A stretch of DNA of 56,613 nt from NCBI GenBank assembly GCA_003427395.1, contig BFEA01000176.1, positions 1,887,252 to 1,943,864 of the forward strand. The letters are read 5' to 3'. Of this stretch, positions 56,170-56,613 are shown in pieces. The position numbers and the translations under genes are program-made. Source of the DNA: Chara braunii (taxonomy: Eukaryota > Streptophyta > Charophyceae > Charales > Characeae). The stretch's first letter is position 1; every line of letters starts with the position of its first letter. The notes below the pieces were generated by a model, which was not told where the DNA came from, made no database searches, and saw only the letters and a program-made list of their open reading frames with translations.

Positions 56170-56465
56170 AAAAAAAATATGTTATGCAAAAAAAAAAAAA
56201 AAAAAATATTTGCCTTAACGTTACATCCAAATTCTTTACCAAATTTAAAATAAAAATCAAATAATAATAATAAAAATAAAAAAAAATAAAAACAATAATG
56301 AAATTATCGAGTGCGCGAGCACGTTTTTGACACCGCCATCTTTGGCGGTTTTTTTTTTTTTTTATGTGATAAATGTCATGAAAATCAATATATGTGTGTC
56401 TTACATACTAGAGACTCTACAAATAAAATTAAAAAAAATAATATATTTTTTTTATGCCCCGAAAT
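56046..56465. mobile_element. CGAACGTTCG-tipped element, best copy in the window
   Basis: Tip with GGCGTTCGGGGAAGGCCGAA, CGCCCGAACGTTCGGC and CATTCGGCTGTTCGACC, then long A-runs, the shared core (TTGCCTTAACGTTACATCCA, ATTCTTTACCAAATTTAAAA), GAGTGCGCGAGCACG, and CACCGCCATCTTTGGCGG followed by ATATATGTGTGTCTTACATA. The right boundary is uncertain because another element begins at about 56474. Confidence 0.6.
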
Positions 56466-56473
56466 AAAGAAAA

Positions 56474-56613
56474 AACCTAGATTACCAGATCGGACGTCCG
56501 AAACCCCCCTGACCATCCGGGGTTGTCCGATCGGACAACTGGTCGGACGTCCCCCCCGGACAATCTGTCCGAAGCCCGAATGGCCAAAAAAAAAAAAAAA
56601 AAAAAAAAAAAAA
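56474..56613 (-). mobile_element. GGACGTCC-subtype element, cut by the window end
   Basis: Starts CCTAGATTACCAGATCGGAC and continues CGTCCGAAACCCCCCTGACC, GGGTTGTCCGATCGGACA and CGGACAATCTGTCCGAAGCC, matching the reversed right tip of 8679-9045. The sequence stops in an A-run at the window edge. Confidence 0.8.

Noticed and set aside
1-56613. CRISPR arrays, bacterial operons or defence systems
   Set aside because: The DNA is nuclear eukaryotic; the tandem repeats have no regular unique spacers.

Overview
The window is eukaryotic nuclear DNA from a streptophyte (land plant or charophyte-grade green alga). The evidence is a spliced minus-strand gene for a plant-type SF2/ASF (SR30/SR34 class) SR splicing factor, spliceosomal GT-AG introns of about 0.5 to 2.8 kb, and a short nuclear copy of plastid 16S rDNA. 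I cannot name the species; the repeat load and long introns suggest a large genome. Both ends of the window lie in simple repeats, so it may be a complete contig.

Layout. 1-275: GT/GA and GATT microsatellites. 1329-5566: a decayed retroelement of about 4.2 kb with direct terminal repeats and a broken reverse transcriptase whose motifs most resemble Penelope-like elements. 6012-6403: a 177-bp duplication around a complete Nextera mate-pair junction adapter, which is an assembly artefact. 6590-14580: many short elements with GC-rich tips and AT-rich cores. Several have terminal inverted repeats starting CTAGGYTACC and perfect 8-bp target duplications, and some are nested. This region also holds a tandem SINE-like array with a perfect 33-bp palindrome, a CAT-trinucleotide tract and a diverged tandem repeat. 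14585-24200: intergenic DNA with further repeat families and a 40-N gap. 24204-26305: TTAA-flanked inverted-repeat elements. 29322-45951: the SR gene, 13 coding exons on the minus strand. 45952-52245: its upstream region with minisatellites and CT/GA tracts. 52246-56613: more copies of the same repeat families.

The SR gene is the only host protein gene I can support. Its exons encode RRM1, a short hinge, a pseudo-RRM2 with SWQDLKD and a long RS tail (366 codons if all 13 exons are joined). The splice phases agree at every junction except the exon 10 donor, where one base appears to be missing; reading through that point gives a stop after 269 codons, close to the usual length for the family. 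Its introns hold a Tourist-like MITE, a TTAA-flanked element, the plastid rDNA fragment and many two- to five-copy local tandem duplications.

The most interesting non-gene content is the CTAGGYTACC family. Four copies have precise 8-bp target duplications (TATTGTAC, AAATTAAT, AAAAACTA, TTAATAAT), and several different GC-palindromic tips are attached to one shared AT-rich core. The Penelope-like remnant is second.
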